DNA of 64,000 nucleotides from Amphibalanus amphitrite (taxonomy: Eukaryota; Arthropoda; Thecostraca; Balanomorpha; Balanidae): contig NW_024881503.1 in NCBI RefSeq assembly GCF_019059575.1, positions 744,001-808,000 on the forward strand, read 5' to 3'. A program made the position numbers and the translations under genes. Every line of letters begins with the position of its first letter. Within the stretch, counting starts at the first letter, position 1. The notes under the pieces are model-generated. The model had not been told where the DNA came from, did not search any database, and worked only from the letters and a program-made list of their open reading frames with translations. Below, piece after piece: positions 21,780-31,894 of this stretch.

Positions 21780-23150
21780 TCTGAGCAAACGGAAGTGTTA
21801 ACCTCGTCTCCTATGAGGAGGGTTCTCGAAGAGAAGAGAATGAAACATAAAGCAAAAGAACAAGGAAAGCCAAGGCAAGCAAACTGAGCAGACCGGGTCG
21901 AAAAGAACAAGCGAAACGGAGGCAATTGAGAGTAAGGAAGGTCGGGTCCGGACGCGAAGAGGCTGAGCCAACTTCACTCAATATACCCTGGAGCCAACAG
22001 CCGGAGGCAGTTACGACAAAACCGCCTGCATTCATCAAGGCTATGCATTCATCTGCGGCATGCGTTACAAGCTCTCGTGTGATGAGTGGATACAGCGTCA
22101 GCTCTGCCATGGCTGGGCTTGTCTCCCATGTACGGACGCCGATAAAAAGCAGGTTGCGTTCGTTTATGATCTGTGCCGCGACTAGACATGATTCACAACC
22201 ACAGCGAACTCGATGCGTTTTGTATGCATGTATTTATGAATGTATTGACATCAAAAGCCTTCCACATATGGCGTGGCGATTACGGCTTAGATCCGAGTAT
22301 GATGGGTAACAATCATGCGGGCAGGGGGAAGAACACTCAGCACTAGACGACAGTCATCCATCGATGGGGGTCGCGACAATAATCATCTACGTATGTATTA
22401 TGTACATTAGACAAACAATATACATACATAAGAACAAACAGATAGTCCAACTCCAGACCACATATTAGCGGCATGCTTTGCCTACTATTATACAGACTCG
22501 TCAGCGGCCGAAATCTTTGCGCTGTGCGTGGCGCTTATACAACTGTTAAAGGAACGAAAAAAGTGTTAATGTGAACTTCGTTTCCCCGAGTTTAACAACG
22601 TTTAAGCGAGGCATTGTGAAAAAACAAATATTTTTTAACCAGTACCACAGTTTATCGCTGTTCCGGAAGGACTTTTGTGATTTACTTTAACGAAGCTCTC
22701 ATCCTATCACCGGAGCTGTTTTACCAAAACTGCAATCTTATTTCCTTATAGGGAGGGTAGGACGCCCCTACCCAGGGCGTCTTGCCCACCTCTTGGAGTA
22801 AGACGCCCTATTGCAATACTTTTTTAAACGTTTGTTCCGCTTACTGAGAAGGTGCTAGCGCAAATTTTCCAGCTCATAAGAAAGAAAATAGTAAGCCTAT
22901 GCTCATGCACACAAATCTCAATAGCGCATAAAATTATGCGGAGTGTTTGCATTTTCCGTTAACGGGGGCGTCTTGCCCCACTCTCCACTAATACTGCTCA
23001 CGGACTTTATCAGCCAATCAGCACCCCGACTTATATTACATGATGTTGCTAGCATCACGTATATCCTGCTAACGAACATGTTTTAGACGTGTAACAGCTG
23101 CTGCATTTCTGTCTCTAACGATTCCTTCCATCTTAGTATCAACTATGCGC
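21780..23150. other. No gene recognised
   Basis: No supported gene. GGGCGTCTTGCCC motifs recur near 22778 and 22970, the first within a short self-complementary stretch. Confidence 0.4.
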
Positions 23151-23284
23151 TTTTAACCCATTAGAGCCGAAAACTTTTTTTTGTCGACTTTCACTGCGAT
23201 TTTAACATATGTTTGTCAGGCACCCTTTAGGAGAATACATGTGCATTTTTAGCCAGATCACGAAACCGGAAGTGTACGTTTCCG

Positions 23285-23335
23285 GTCTGGCAGCTTTTGC
23301 TGCCAAGCGTATCTTACATAGTCAAAAATGGAGTG
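23285..23335. repeat. Copy of a GGCAGCTTTTGCTGCC motif repeat
   Basis: GGCAGCTTTTGCTGCCAAGC followed by GTATCTTACATAGTCAAAAATGGAG is present here. It recurs in inverted orientation at about 26444-26495, and partly at 26826-26852. The first 16 bases form a hairpin. It may be the edge of an unidentified repeat family. Confidence 0.55.
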
Positions 23336-24279
23336 GTTTGTCACATTTCAAAGCACAAACATATCAAAACCGCGAGGAAATGATCTTTCGATACCAACAA
23401 CCTTTGCCACAGAGTGTCTCCTGTTGGTGCATGTACAATTTTCACGAACTATTTTATTTACGTACCAGATATGATCTTGAATATGTGTAATTGTTCGGAT
23501 TTCCATTCGACCGTAGCTTGCAAATAACGACCGTAGCCAATAATTCTCAAGAATAATGAACTCAAAATCCAGACCTAAGCTAACAGTTCAGCTCGTTCTG
23601 AGAGATCATGTTCTTTCTCTCATTATTTCAGCTCACACGCGCTTCCCCTCCCCACAAAATCTTATATAGGATGCGACGAAGGTTTTGATGACTTCCGTCT
23701 ACCGTTTATTTAAAGCAACTTGGTGTGTTTCCAATGTGCTCCTAAATATCGCGTTCCTTTCAACGAATTGTGTCCCTGAGTCTTTCTCTGAAGCGGATAT
23801 TATCTGAAAAGCTGACCTTTACCAATGGGGGTCACTGGCATGGGTAATTGTTTAACCATTGAACGGCGCATTTACTGAACGTCTAAGCATGAAGGTTTAG
23901 CTTTACAGTTGAGAGGTTCGTAGTTGCGCTGTTGGCATGCCCCAAGCTGGCAAGTGGCAACACATGGAAGGACGCTGCCTCACACTTCTAAGCCCCCGTT
24001 TTCACCAACAAGCGCTGGTGGAAGAAGTTTAGGGACAAGTAGCGTCACGCATAAGCCCCAATCAGCATGGTCCTCCTGAGTCTCAACCGTCCCCAAGATC
24101 GTCATGAAGAAAGCACCTGGGAACTCTGACCATTCTGCGGAGAATCTGAAGTCTTATTCATAATGATCACTCGGATAATGTTGTCCATTGATAAGGGAGG
24201 AACGCCCTTGGACTGAAGGCGCTTGACTATTGGTGCGGCCAAAATAACGAAAATCAGCAAGCCCTGAGCCCTCAGATTT

Positions 24280-24889
24280 GCACGAAACGGAGAATCTGGC
24301 CGGTAGAAGAGTGGAAACGGAGTAGGTGTGTAGAAGCGGGTCTAGTTCGGCGACGAGTCTTCGTTTCAATGGTTTCACAACACGGACCCCCAAAACGAGC
24401 ATGGGCTGAAAACGCGGCCCAAGTTCCGACAGACTTCTGCGAAAAATTCTCGCCGCAATGGTATGTCGAACGATCACAATGTCCTAGCTGGGCCTGAGCT
24501 GAACCAGCTGGACGTGATCTAGCAAAAGACGAAGTCGATCCCGACTACTACCTAGAAAACATACTGAAAAAGCGTGCATTTGGCAGTAAAAGACCACTAC
24601 CCCGTGCTCCAACGGCGCATGGTGTCCCGCAGGTCGGACAGCATTTTCATGCTGGACGGTACTCCATCTCATCGATCTTCCGGAACTAGGCGGTGCCAGG
24701 ACCATCTGTCCGATATCTGGGGGAAGGACACTAGGCTAGGGAACAGTCCTGGCCTAAATCCAATCGAATTATTTTGGAGGATAGTGCAGCAGGAGCTGGA
24801 CATATACAAACTTTCCGGCGACCTCGGACAGCTCTCGGAAGGGCGCTCAAGTCCCAGGCGCCCCTTTTTCACATGGAGGACGTCCCTTT
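24280..24889 (+). pseudogene. Decayed Tc1/mariner-type transposase
   Basis: Three frames carry the order of a Tc1-like catalytic domain. FGDESSF near 24337 fits the first-Asp FSDExxF motif. VDPDYYLENILKK near 24533 fits the VxxxxYxxxIL motif. SIFMLDGTPSH (about 24641-24673) fits the QQDGAPxH second Asp. SPGLNPIELFWRIVQQELD (about 24742-24798) fits SPDLNPIExxW but has Gly in place of the third Asp. Frame changes and stops show that it is dead. The helix-turn-helix N-terminus is not clear. AGGTCA-family copy B begins right at its stop codon region. Confidence 0.75.
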
Positions 24890-24891
24890 AA

Positions 24892-25769
24892 CCCTCGCCG
24901 GCACAGGGGGGGGGGGGGGGTTGATGCAACCCCCCCTAAGGTTTTTCGCGAATAACTCGCGTAAAAAGCGGCCGATCGCGACGAAACTTTCAGTACCCTC
25001 GCATTGATCAATTTTACACCTACCCTGAAAATTTAATGACCCTGACCCAAATGACCTTTGACCTGTGACCTCTTTTCCGAGACCATGTTTGGCCGGAATC
25101 GCGATTCGGCGTATGTCGGCTCGCATTAGCCGCGCGTTTGCAAGCTTTTTGTGGTTTCAAACGTTCAAACATGTGATTTGATGTTGCTCACATGCATAAG
25201 GGTGGGTGTCAAGGTCACCTGAAGGTCAGGTCAGGTCATTGACCTTTGGTGACCTCGGGTGACCTCGGTTCACTTTTTCGAGTTTTCCATGTTTCTAGGC
25301 TAGTTTTTGGAGCTGAATTCGAATTTAGCAACCATTTGAACATTTACGAAGTAGTTTTGGTGCCTTCCTAACATGTTACGAAGCTGTCAGAGGCGGTTGA
25401 CATGTATTACGAATACCCGTCACAACCCCTACCGGTTGACCTGACCTGACCTGACCCGACCTGGTCTAAATGCTTCAAGACATCATCTCTGATCAAAACT
25501 AACACGATATTCGTGATCAGCACCCCGGAAAACCACATAACAGCCACACTTTACGACTTTCTAACAGGTCCCGATTTTCCCGGTTTTCGGGTCATTGACC
25601 TGACCTGGAAGGTCACCCGATGACCTAGGACCTTAAAATTGGGTATCATCGGCTTCCTCTCGTGACGGGCAACACGCTCGTTTTTTCCGCGAAGCTCTAG
25701 CTCGATCAGGGGCCAAACGCGAGGGGGGGGGGGTCGTACCAACCCCCCCCCCCCTTGTGCCGTCGAAGG
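24892..25769 (-). mobile_element. AGGTCA-rich repeat family, copy B
   Basis: The best-preserved copy. The left end CCCTCGCCGGCACAGGGGG follows TTAA (24888-24891). The reverse complement of the right end is CCTTCGACGGCACAAGGGGG, so the termini are inverted repeats of about 20 bp running into G runs; TTAA is lost on the right. Body is reverse-complementary to copy A throughout. Contains AGGTCATTGACCT (25233-25245) and TGACCTTTGACCT (25052-25064), the same IR1 and DR1 motifs as copy A, plus GGGTCATTGACCT (25589-25601). TTAA plus CCCT-type ends suggest a piggyBac-like origin, but no transposase is present. Confidence 0.85.
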
Positions 25770-25784
25770 ACGCAAGATGGCCTG

Positions 25785-26210
25785 TGCCGGCGAGAGCTTT
25801 ATAGGCACCCCTCTTTCCCATGTAAACGCCCATTTGGTCATCAAAGGCGCCCCTATAGGTCTCAGAGGCGCCCCCTTTTTCTTGTGCAATGCGCCTCTTT
25901 TTCATATGCAATGCGCCCCTCTTTCGCATAAAGGTGCCCTATGGACATTACATGCACCCCTATAGACCAGGCGCCCCTCTTCGGCATGCAGGCGCCCCTC
26001 ATTCGTGCAAATGCGCCATTATGGCCATGACCTTCGTAGGCGCCCCTCTTTTGCATGGGGGGCGGGAGCGGGGCGGGGGGCGGGGGCGACCCCATAGTTA
26101 GGCCTCAAAGGCGCCCCAACAGGCCTAGCAGGCGCCCCTCTTCCCGTTCATCTATAGAGTCACGGCACCACCTTCCCTTAGGCGACGGCGCGCCCCTTGA
26201 GGGATGGCGC
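25785..26210. repeat. Degenerate ~27-bp array of GGCGCCCCT units
   Basis: About 16 diverged units, each with a core like AGGCGCCCCTCTTTCGCATG, fill 430 bp. Spacing ranges from about 20 to 32 bp. Read on the minus strand the repeat encodes many MxKRGA-like steps in all three frames, which produces several overlapping false ORFs. It abuts copy B of the AGGTCA family. Confidence 0.75.
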
Positions 26211-27185
26211 CTCTGATGACAGTTTGTCCGCACCACTCCGTTCAACGTCCCTGCTTCAGCAATGGCGGAATACATTACACGCCTCGTAGTGTGTTGGTAT
26301 GCAATGCTCTGCAGACAAGAATAAATAGCAGGAACCCCGGTAATGACCATTTTTGGAAAGGCAAAGAACTGGGGCATTACACTATGAGCCATAAAGCCAG
26401 ACATTGTTGCTCACTTACGAATGGCATAGCAAAAAGGACGTAGCTGCTCCATTTTTGACTACGTAAGATACGGTTGGTAGCTTTTGCTGCCACTTAAATA
26501 TAACGCACGATTGGCGATACTTAGAGAAATTCATGTCGCACCTAAGCTCTTCCCATTGATAATCACACATTTCTTTACAATAATCAATAATAAAAAGGTA
26601 ACATTTATTCACACCACCTTCGCAACTGACTTCTTTGGTGTCCGCCGCACGGCCGCCATCGCGCGCCCCTTGCACCCCCGCGATAAATTGTTTATTTCTC
26701 AGCACATTCGCTTTCTCGATCAATAATTCGGAGCGCACATGACGTGCATTGTTTTGGTCTTCCGTTCGGGTGAGAACTTTGAAAGTTCACCGCAACGTTT
26801 AGGAATGCGGCGCTATTTTGTCCTGTGGCAGCAAAAGCTGCCAAGCGTATCTAATGGGTTTTAAACTAACTAGACTAAGTTATAAACTTAGTATGTGATT
26901 TCTGGTACATATAAATAAAAAATAACTTTTGTGAAATTTGCTGAACTTGCCTGAATCGAATATCCTATTTTTTCAAATACAAAAAAAAATACATCACCTA
27001 CCCAGGAAGTCATCCAGGTAAAATGGGCGCTTTCCGCGTCGTTGGCGTACCCGTTGTAGGTACTATATACCTACTCTTGTGCTTACGGCGAGTAAGGCAT
27101 CACCGTCAATCTCAATATCTCGAGTTCTTCACTCGTAGCCCTTGATGCATCAGGGCGTGCGTTGTCATGATGAATTGTGATGTCC
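26211..27185. other. No gene recognised
   Basis: Besides the inverted motif repeat copies at 26444-26495 and 26826-26852 I see nothing supportable. A frame at 26415-26738 has no family match. Confidence 0.4.
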
Positions 27186-27189
27186 TTAA

Positions 27190-28027
27190 AGGTAGTGTGC
27201 CACCTTCCAATGATTCCATTTTATTTTTCCTAGGATAAGAAGCTTCTGTTTTTACCTAATATCGCAAAAAAAAAATCAAAAATGGGCCTGGAATTGTGCT
27301 TTTTTCGCCTAAAAGTTTATCGGTTTTTCGATATGTATAACAACTGTAGTGGGCTGACCTGCAAACAGGCGTCGGCAACAATCGCGAATGCGGCGCACAT
27401 GTGACAATAAGCAAAGGTCATTATAGAGTTACGACGGACGGGAATGAGTTATCAGCTGTCTTATCGTTGACAACACAATGTCGAACTTAAACTGTAAGCC
27501 TGTATTGGTATTGTTTCTTTAATTTGGCTGTCGAAAATTAATTTATGGTTTGAAATATGATTTTATGTAAAATAACTGATATGAAACAGCCGTCTCTTTA
27601 GTTATGACCCCATCTCACAACACGAAAGTGGCAGAAATGACAATGATCAGCTGATGCATTTTTCTTGGCCGAAGTCAGAGCGCGCGGCCCGACGCACCAC
27701 CACCGCACCACAAAGTATGAGTAGAAGCCACCTAACAGGCGTGTTGGAAACCGCAGGATGATGATGCACGGGTTTAACGAAACTTGATTGGATGATCCTA
27801 TTGGTAATAGCGATTTTAGTGTGTGCATTTATTGTTCATAGTGGTGTGAAATGTGGTTGGGGTACGACCGACAACCCGTCGGGGCGAATTTCGCACTGGG
27901 GTACTCAAAATTTGAAGAATTTAAGACGTTTCCATGAGTTTTGAAGGTATGGATAAGTTCTAAAAATCCGGTTCTCCTTATCCGGGTCATCAACTCCATA
28001 TGGCCCAAGAAAGCTGGCACACTACCT
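27190..28027. mobile_element. 838-bp MITE with TTAA-flanked inverted ends
   Basis: Left end AGGTAGTGTGCCACCTTCC, right end (reverse complement) AGGTAGTGTGCCAGCTTTC, 17 of 19 bases identical. TTAA lies directly outside each end (27186-27189, 28028-28031), consistent with a TTAA target duplication. The resulting TTAAAGG start resembles the T2-like MITEs at 17275 and 39451, but the rest of the end differs. No long ORF inside. Confidence 0.8.
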
Positions 28028-28034
28028 TTAACAT

Positions 28035-28180
28035 CAATGTTCCGTCCTTTGTCTCGAACGGCCCTTTTGAGCTTCCGAAGGGCTTCGATGTACCCACGAT
28101 GTACCGATCACTGTTGACCGTCTAGCTGAACTCCGGGTAGTCGACCAACAGCATGTCGTCTTGGTCCTAGAAGATCGTTT
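28035..28180 (-). pseudogene. Fragment of mariner-type transposase
   Basis: On the minus strand the frame reads DMLLVDYPEFS (stop) TVNSDRYIVGTSKP, close to the mariner segment LIDFLxxGxTINSxxYIxTLxxL between the first and second catalytic Asp. Only about 45 codons are recognisable, with a stop inside. It lies directly beside the right end of the 838-bp MITE. Confidence 0.55.
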
Positions 28181-28207
28181 CCATAGATTTGGAAACGATC
28201 TTCTAGG
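28166..28207. repeat. Perfect 18-bp stem-loop
   Basis: CCTAGAAGATCGTTTCCA (28166-28183) pairs perfectly with TGGAAACGATCTTCTAGG (28190-28207) around a 6-base loop. A partial third copy (TCCTAGAATATCGTTCCC) follows at about 28207. Possibly a cruciform or a recent inverted duplication inside dead transposon sequence. Confidence 0.8.
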
Positions 28208-28599
28208 TCCTAGAATATCGTTCCCTTGGTTGCCAAACTTTTCCCGCCGACGGTCCTGTGCGATAGATTTGGGCAGTGAGAGACCGAGGAATGAGGATGT
28301 TACCCGGCCCCCGGTCAATGGCATTGGCAGCTTCAGCTCTGGTGACGTAAGCAGAGCGTGAAGGTTTTTTTATTTTCCCTTCACTAGTGCTAAACCTATG
28401 GGAGAAACCGATTTCGAGGGCAAAACTCAAAGTCGATTTATGAACTTATTAGTCGAGATGCGTAAAAACCTAGTGTACCACACGACTGCCTGATCTTTCT
28501 TCTATCGATACCCGCATCCCTTTGGCGATGGTACATACATAAAACGCTGAAATATGGCGATAAGCGGGAAGATGCCATCCTAAACGGTATCATTCAATT

Positions 28600-29562
28600 A
28601 CATCTTGATGGTTGCTTTCTCGAATGCTCGGAACGTATCGAGTAGTGATGAACCTGACCTCTGATTCAAGCCGGATCTTGCAATACCAGCAGCTTTTTCA
28701 GGTCAGGTCAGGTCACTGGCCTTTGACGTCATAAGTGAACCTCTGCACGGTCCTCAGATACCGCAACTTCGCAACGCCCTCAGTGTCAGAGCAGATTTCA
28801 CAGGGAGATGAAACTTGCAGGACCTAGTATCCTCCAGAAGTCTCACAACGTGTATATCTCGCTTTTTTATTCAAGGTCACATGAGGTCAGGCCGGTCATA
28901 TGACCTCACCATTATAAGCCAATGGGGGAAACTTATAAACAGCTATTTTGGAGCCCAGAACGATCTCAGACTAGCTGTAGCACACGCAACCGTGATTATT
29001 TCATGCACTCTTTACAAGGTTCGATGCTTCATTTTTTGCACCAAGAGCTTGCGTGACGTCATTGATGACGTCACTAGTGTCATAAGTTTTTCGACAATAA
29101 CTTCTGATCAAATTGAGCTAGCGAGTCGGGAAAGCCACCAATAGACTCGGGAAGACCTGCCAAATCGAATGATATGTGACATGATCTCCTTCGACCAAGT
29201 TCGTGCCCTTGGGATCTCTGACCTCACCGTGACCCGAGGTCAACACCCAAAATTGGCCTCACCCAAATAAAAAAGAATACCATTCGACGCGCCTGAGCAG
29301 GGCGAATCCGATGCTGTCAAAATCGCGGCCCTGCAATCATTTTTAAAACCGAACCCGTACCCTCAGCCACTTGACCTGACCTCAGAGGTCACCGGTTGAC
29401 CTGAGACCTTAAAATCGGGTACAAAACGCTGCATCTCGTAACGACACACACGCTCGTCTTTTCCGCGACGTTCTAGCTCCATTAGGGGAGAAACGGCGAG
29501 ATGGGGTCGTACCCCCCGGCCCCCGGCCGGCGCGTATGTAGAAAACCAAAGTCCGGCGAGGG
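28600..29562 (-). mobile_element. AGGTCA-rich repeat family, copy C (second subfamily)
   Basis: Read on the minus strand from its clear end at 29562 (preceded by TTAA, 29563-29566) it starts CCCTCGCCGGAC, then a G-rich run, GGAGCTAGAACGTCGCGGAA, GACGAGCGTGT, ACCCGATTTTAAGGTC and AGGTCAACCGGTGACCTC. The first ~200 bp match copies A and B; the remainder instead matches the copy at 59990-60944. The far end near 28600 is eroded. Non-coding. Confidence 0.75.
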
Positions 29563-29599
29563 TTAAGCGGGTTCCACTGTGCACAAATAGCTAAGGGCT

Positions 29600-30070
29600 G
29601 TGCATTTAGTATGGTCATGAGAGAATCCTGTTTGATTTGGGTTCATAATACAATGCATGATCACTTCTTGTTCATAAGTTTAATTGATTTTCTTCTTCCC
29701 AAAAACAAACAATAAATGCTCTTCTCCATATTACCCTTCACTCAACAACTTTTGATCACTTTTCCCTAAAGGCCTAAGGTAATGCATTGGTAAAAACACA
29801 AATGGATGGCTCATCTCAATAGTCAATACTTCTGTCTCCATCAGCCTTTGATCATGGTGGCAATGCAATGTGATGATGACAGCATTCCATTCCATTTAAC
29901 ACCACTGAAACACAACTTAGCTCAAAAACACTCATATAAATTTATTTATCTCCATTTGTGCAAAATTACTCAACTTATCACATTCTTTGACTATTGCTTC
30001 AGAAAGACATATCAGGCCATAAGATTGTGTGAAACAAGAAAAGATTATCAGGCAATAGAGTTGATATATG
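29600..30070. other. No gene recognised
   Basis: AT-rich spacer with no supported feature. Confidence 0.4.
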
Positions 30071-30074
30071 TGTA

Positions 30075-30210
30075 GATGAAGTCCAGATTGTAGACTTTAG
30101 TTTGGTAGGTTGTAGGAGTTAGGTTGTAGGTTTTAGGCTGGTGGGTTCGTAGGTAGTATATTGGTAGGTTGAAAGCTTTTAGATGTTCAAAATCTTCACT
30201 GGACTTCATC
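30075..30210. repeat. Inverted repeat enclosing TAGG-rich sequence
   Basis: GATGAAGTCCAG (30075-30086) is inverted at 30199-30210. The enclosed 110 bp are rich in GTAGGTT and TTAGG steps (for example GTTAGGTTGTAGGTTTTAGG), resembling a degenerate relative of the arthropod TTAGG telomere repeat, though not in regular tandem form. Confidence 0.55.
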
Positions 30211-30219
30211 TTCACATTT

Positions 30220-31890
30220 ACCACAGAGTTGACACTTGACAAGCTGTGCCAGCCAATCTAGCAACGAAGTATTCCACACTAGCACGCACATAGGCTGAAA
30301 ATGTGCACAATCACACGAAAAAAGGCTGCAGGCTTGGGAACTCTGCACTTATATGGAAACTACAGCAATATTCAATGATGTCTCATTTGCCTTCTGAAAA
30401 TTTCTTAGATGGCATTGCATCAACAGTGCCAGCTCATAACATGCAGCACAGCCGTTCGGCATGGCATTTACCACATCAAGGCACGCATTGTGCACTGATC
30501 CACACAAAATTCACACCACAATAAATCTGCACTACATTGTGCATTGGCAAGTGCCCCTGCACATACGTCTTGCTGAACTGCCATTCTGAGCAATATGTAT
30601 AATGTTGCAGCCGCAGGCATGATTGTAAGCATCAGAAGAGGGCCTGATGCTCTGGAGATTAACGGAGCAGTTTGAACATGCTTGCAAATCTGATGTTATT
30701 CATAGGTCTAAGCCGGACTTCGAGGAAATTTGAAGAATAATTTGAAACCGGTTGCAATACTGTTATTCCAGCCGTTTAAGTTTCACTTTTCAGCGAGGTT
30801 GTGCAGGGCCAAGGCCCTAAAACATAAGGTTGGACGAAGTTTTCTACCAAAAATGTACTAGAATAGCGCACGAGTCAAAGCTATTTCCGTTGTTTCTTTA
30901 CAAATACGTCGCAAACAAGCTTTTTCTGTAATAAATCATTATTTCGAAGTTAAGCAACCAGTTGCTATAAATTCGATAAGCAAACACTTATTTTTTATAT
31001 AAAAGCCTAGCTGATATAGTCCAACTCTAGTTGAACAATCAAGTAGCTACTAAATTTTCCAGATGTGACACAGATTGCGCACTTCAGACAAATGCGTTGC
31101 TAGGGCGTTGCTGAGGACTCTTTCGCATGTTTTGCTGCCTGGTTTTTGTTATGAGGTGAGGGAAGTGAGATTGACAGGCTTTTTGATTTTTTTTCTGGTT
31201 TTCTAGGACCTTCAATTATAATTTAACTTGACATACTTTTCTTGCTTTTTTATCCGAGGCCTTTTCAATAGTTGGTAGATTCTAGCGTGGAAATAAAAGG
31301 GCGAGCAGGCCACAGGGGTAAATGCAAGTCGACTGATAGTGAAATAAAAGGTAGAAGTGTCTGTTCCATAATAAATTTAATGTGATGTGATGGAACATGA
31401 AGCAACAGGATCAGACGCAAGAACCACCAATTAATTACCCACCAACCCATAAGCAGCAAGCGCCATGCAATCAAGAAGCAGCCATGGTAACGTTTGAGCT
31501 TTCAGAAAACCTTGGAAGACGCAAGACGGTGAGCAATCAAGAGATCTTACAAGACCAGTAGTTACTTGAAAACGAGAGCCGCCAGGAAAATCAGTAGATT
31601 CTTCAATGGCAACACATTTCAACATCTATCTACTATCTAGCAATGATTTGCACCAGCGAGGTGCTATCATTGTGTTTTGTGTCCAGTGTCTGTATCCCTA
31701 ACTACTAAAAAATATTTGTCAATAAATAAACAAACAAATAATGCGTCTTTTTCTACTGAAAGTAAGTCCTCCAAGTGGCAGGGGATGAATGATAGAAGGC
31801 ACCTACCTGATTAATTGTCATCTATTCATTCAATTCATAGGCAATTCAGGGGCATCGATCGGCAGCGCCCTTACTGCATGGTACTGCGGA
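30220..31890. other. No gene recognised
   Basis: 1.7 kb with no supported gene, RNA or repeat. Confidence 0.4.
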
Positions 31891-31894
31891 TCGT

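Noticed and set aside
25551-26095. KRGA-repeat proteins on the minus strand
   Set aside because: The repeat is open in all three frames and drifts between them, showing a DNA-level array rather than selection on a protein.
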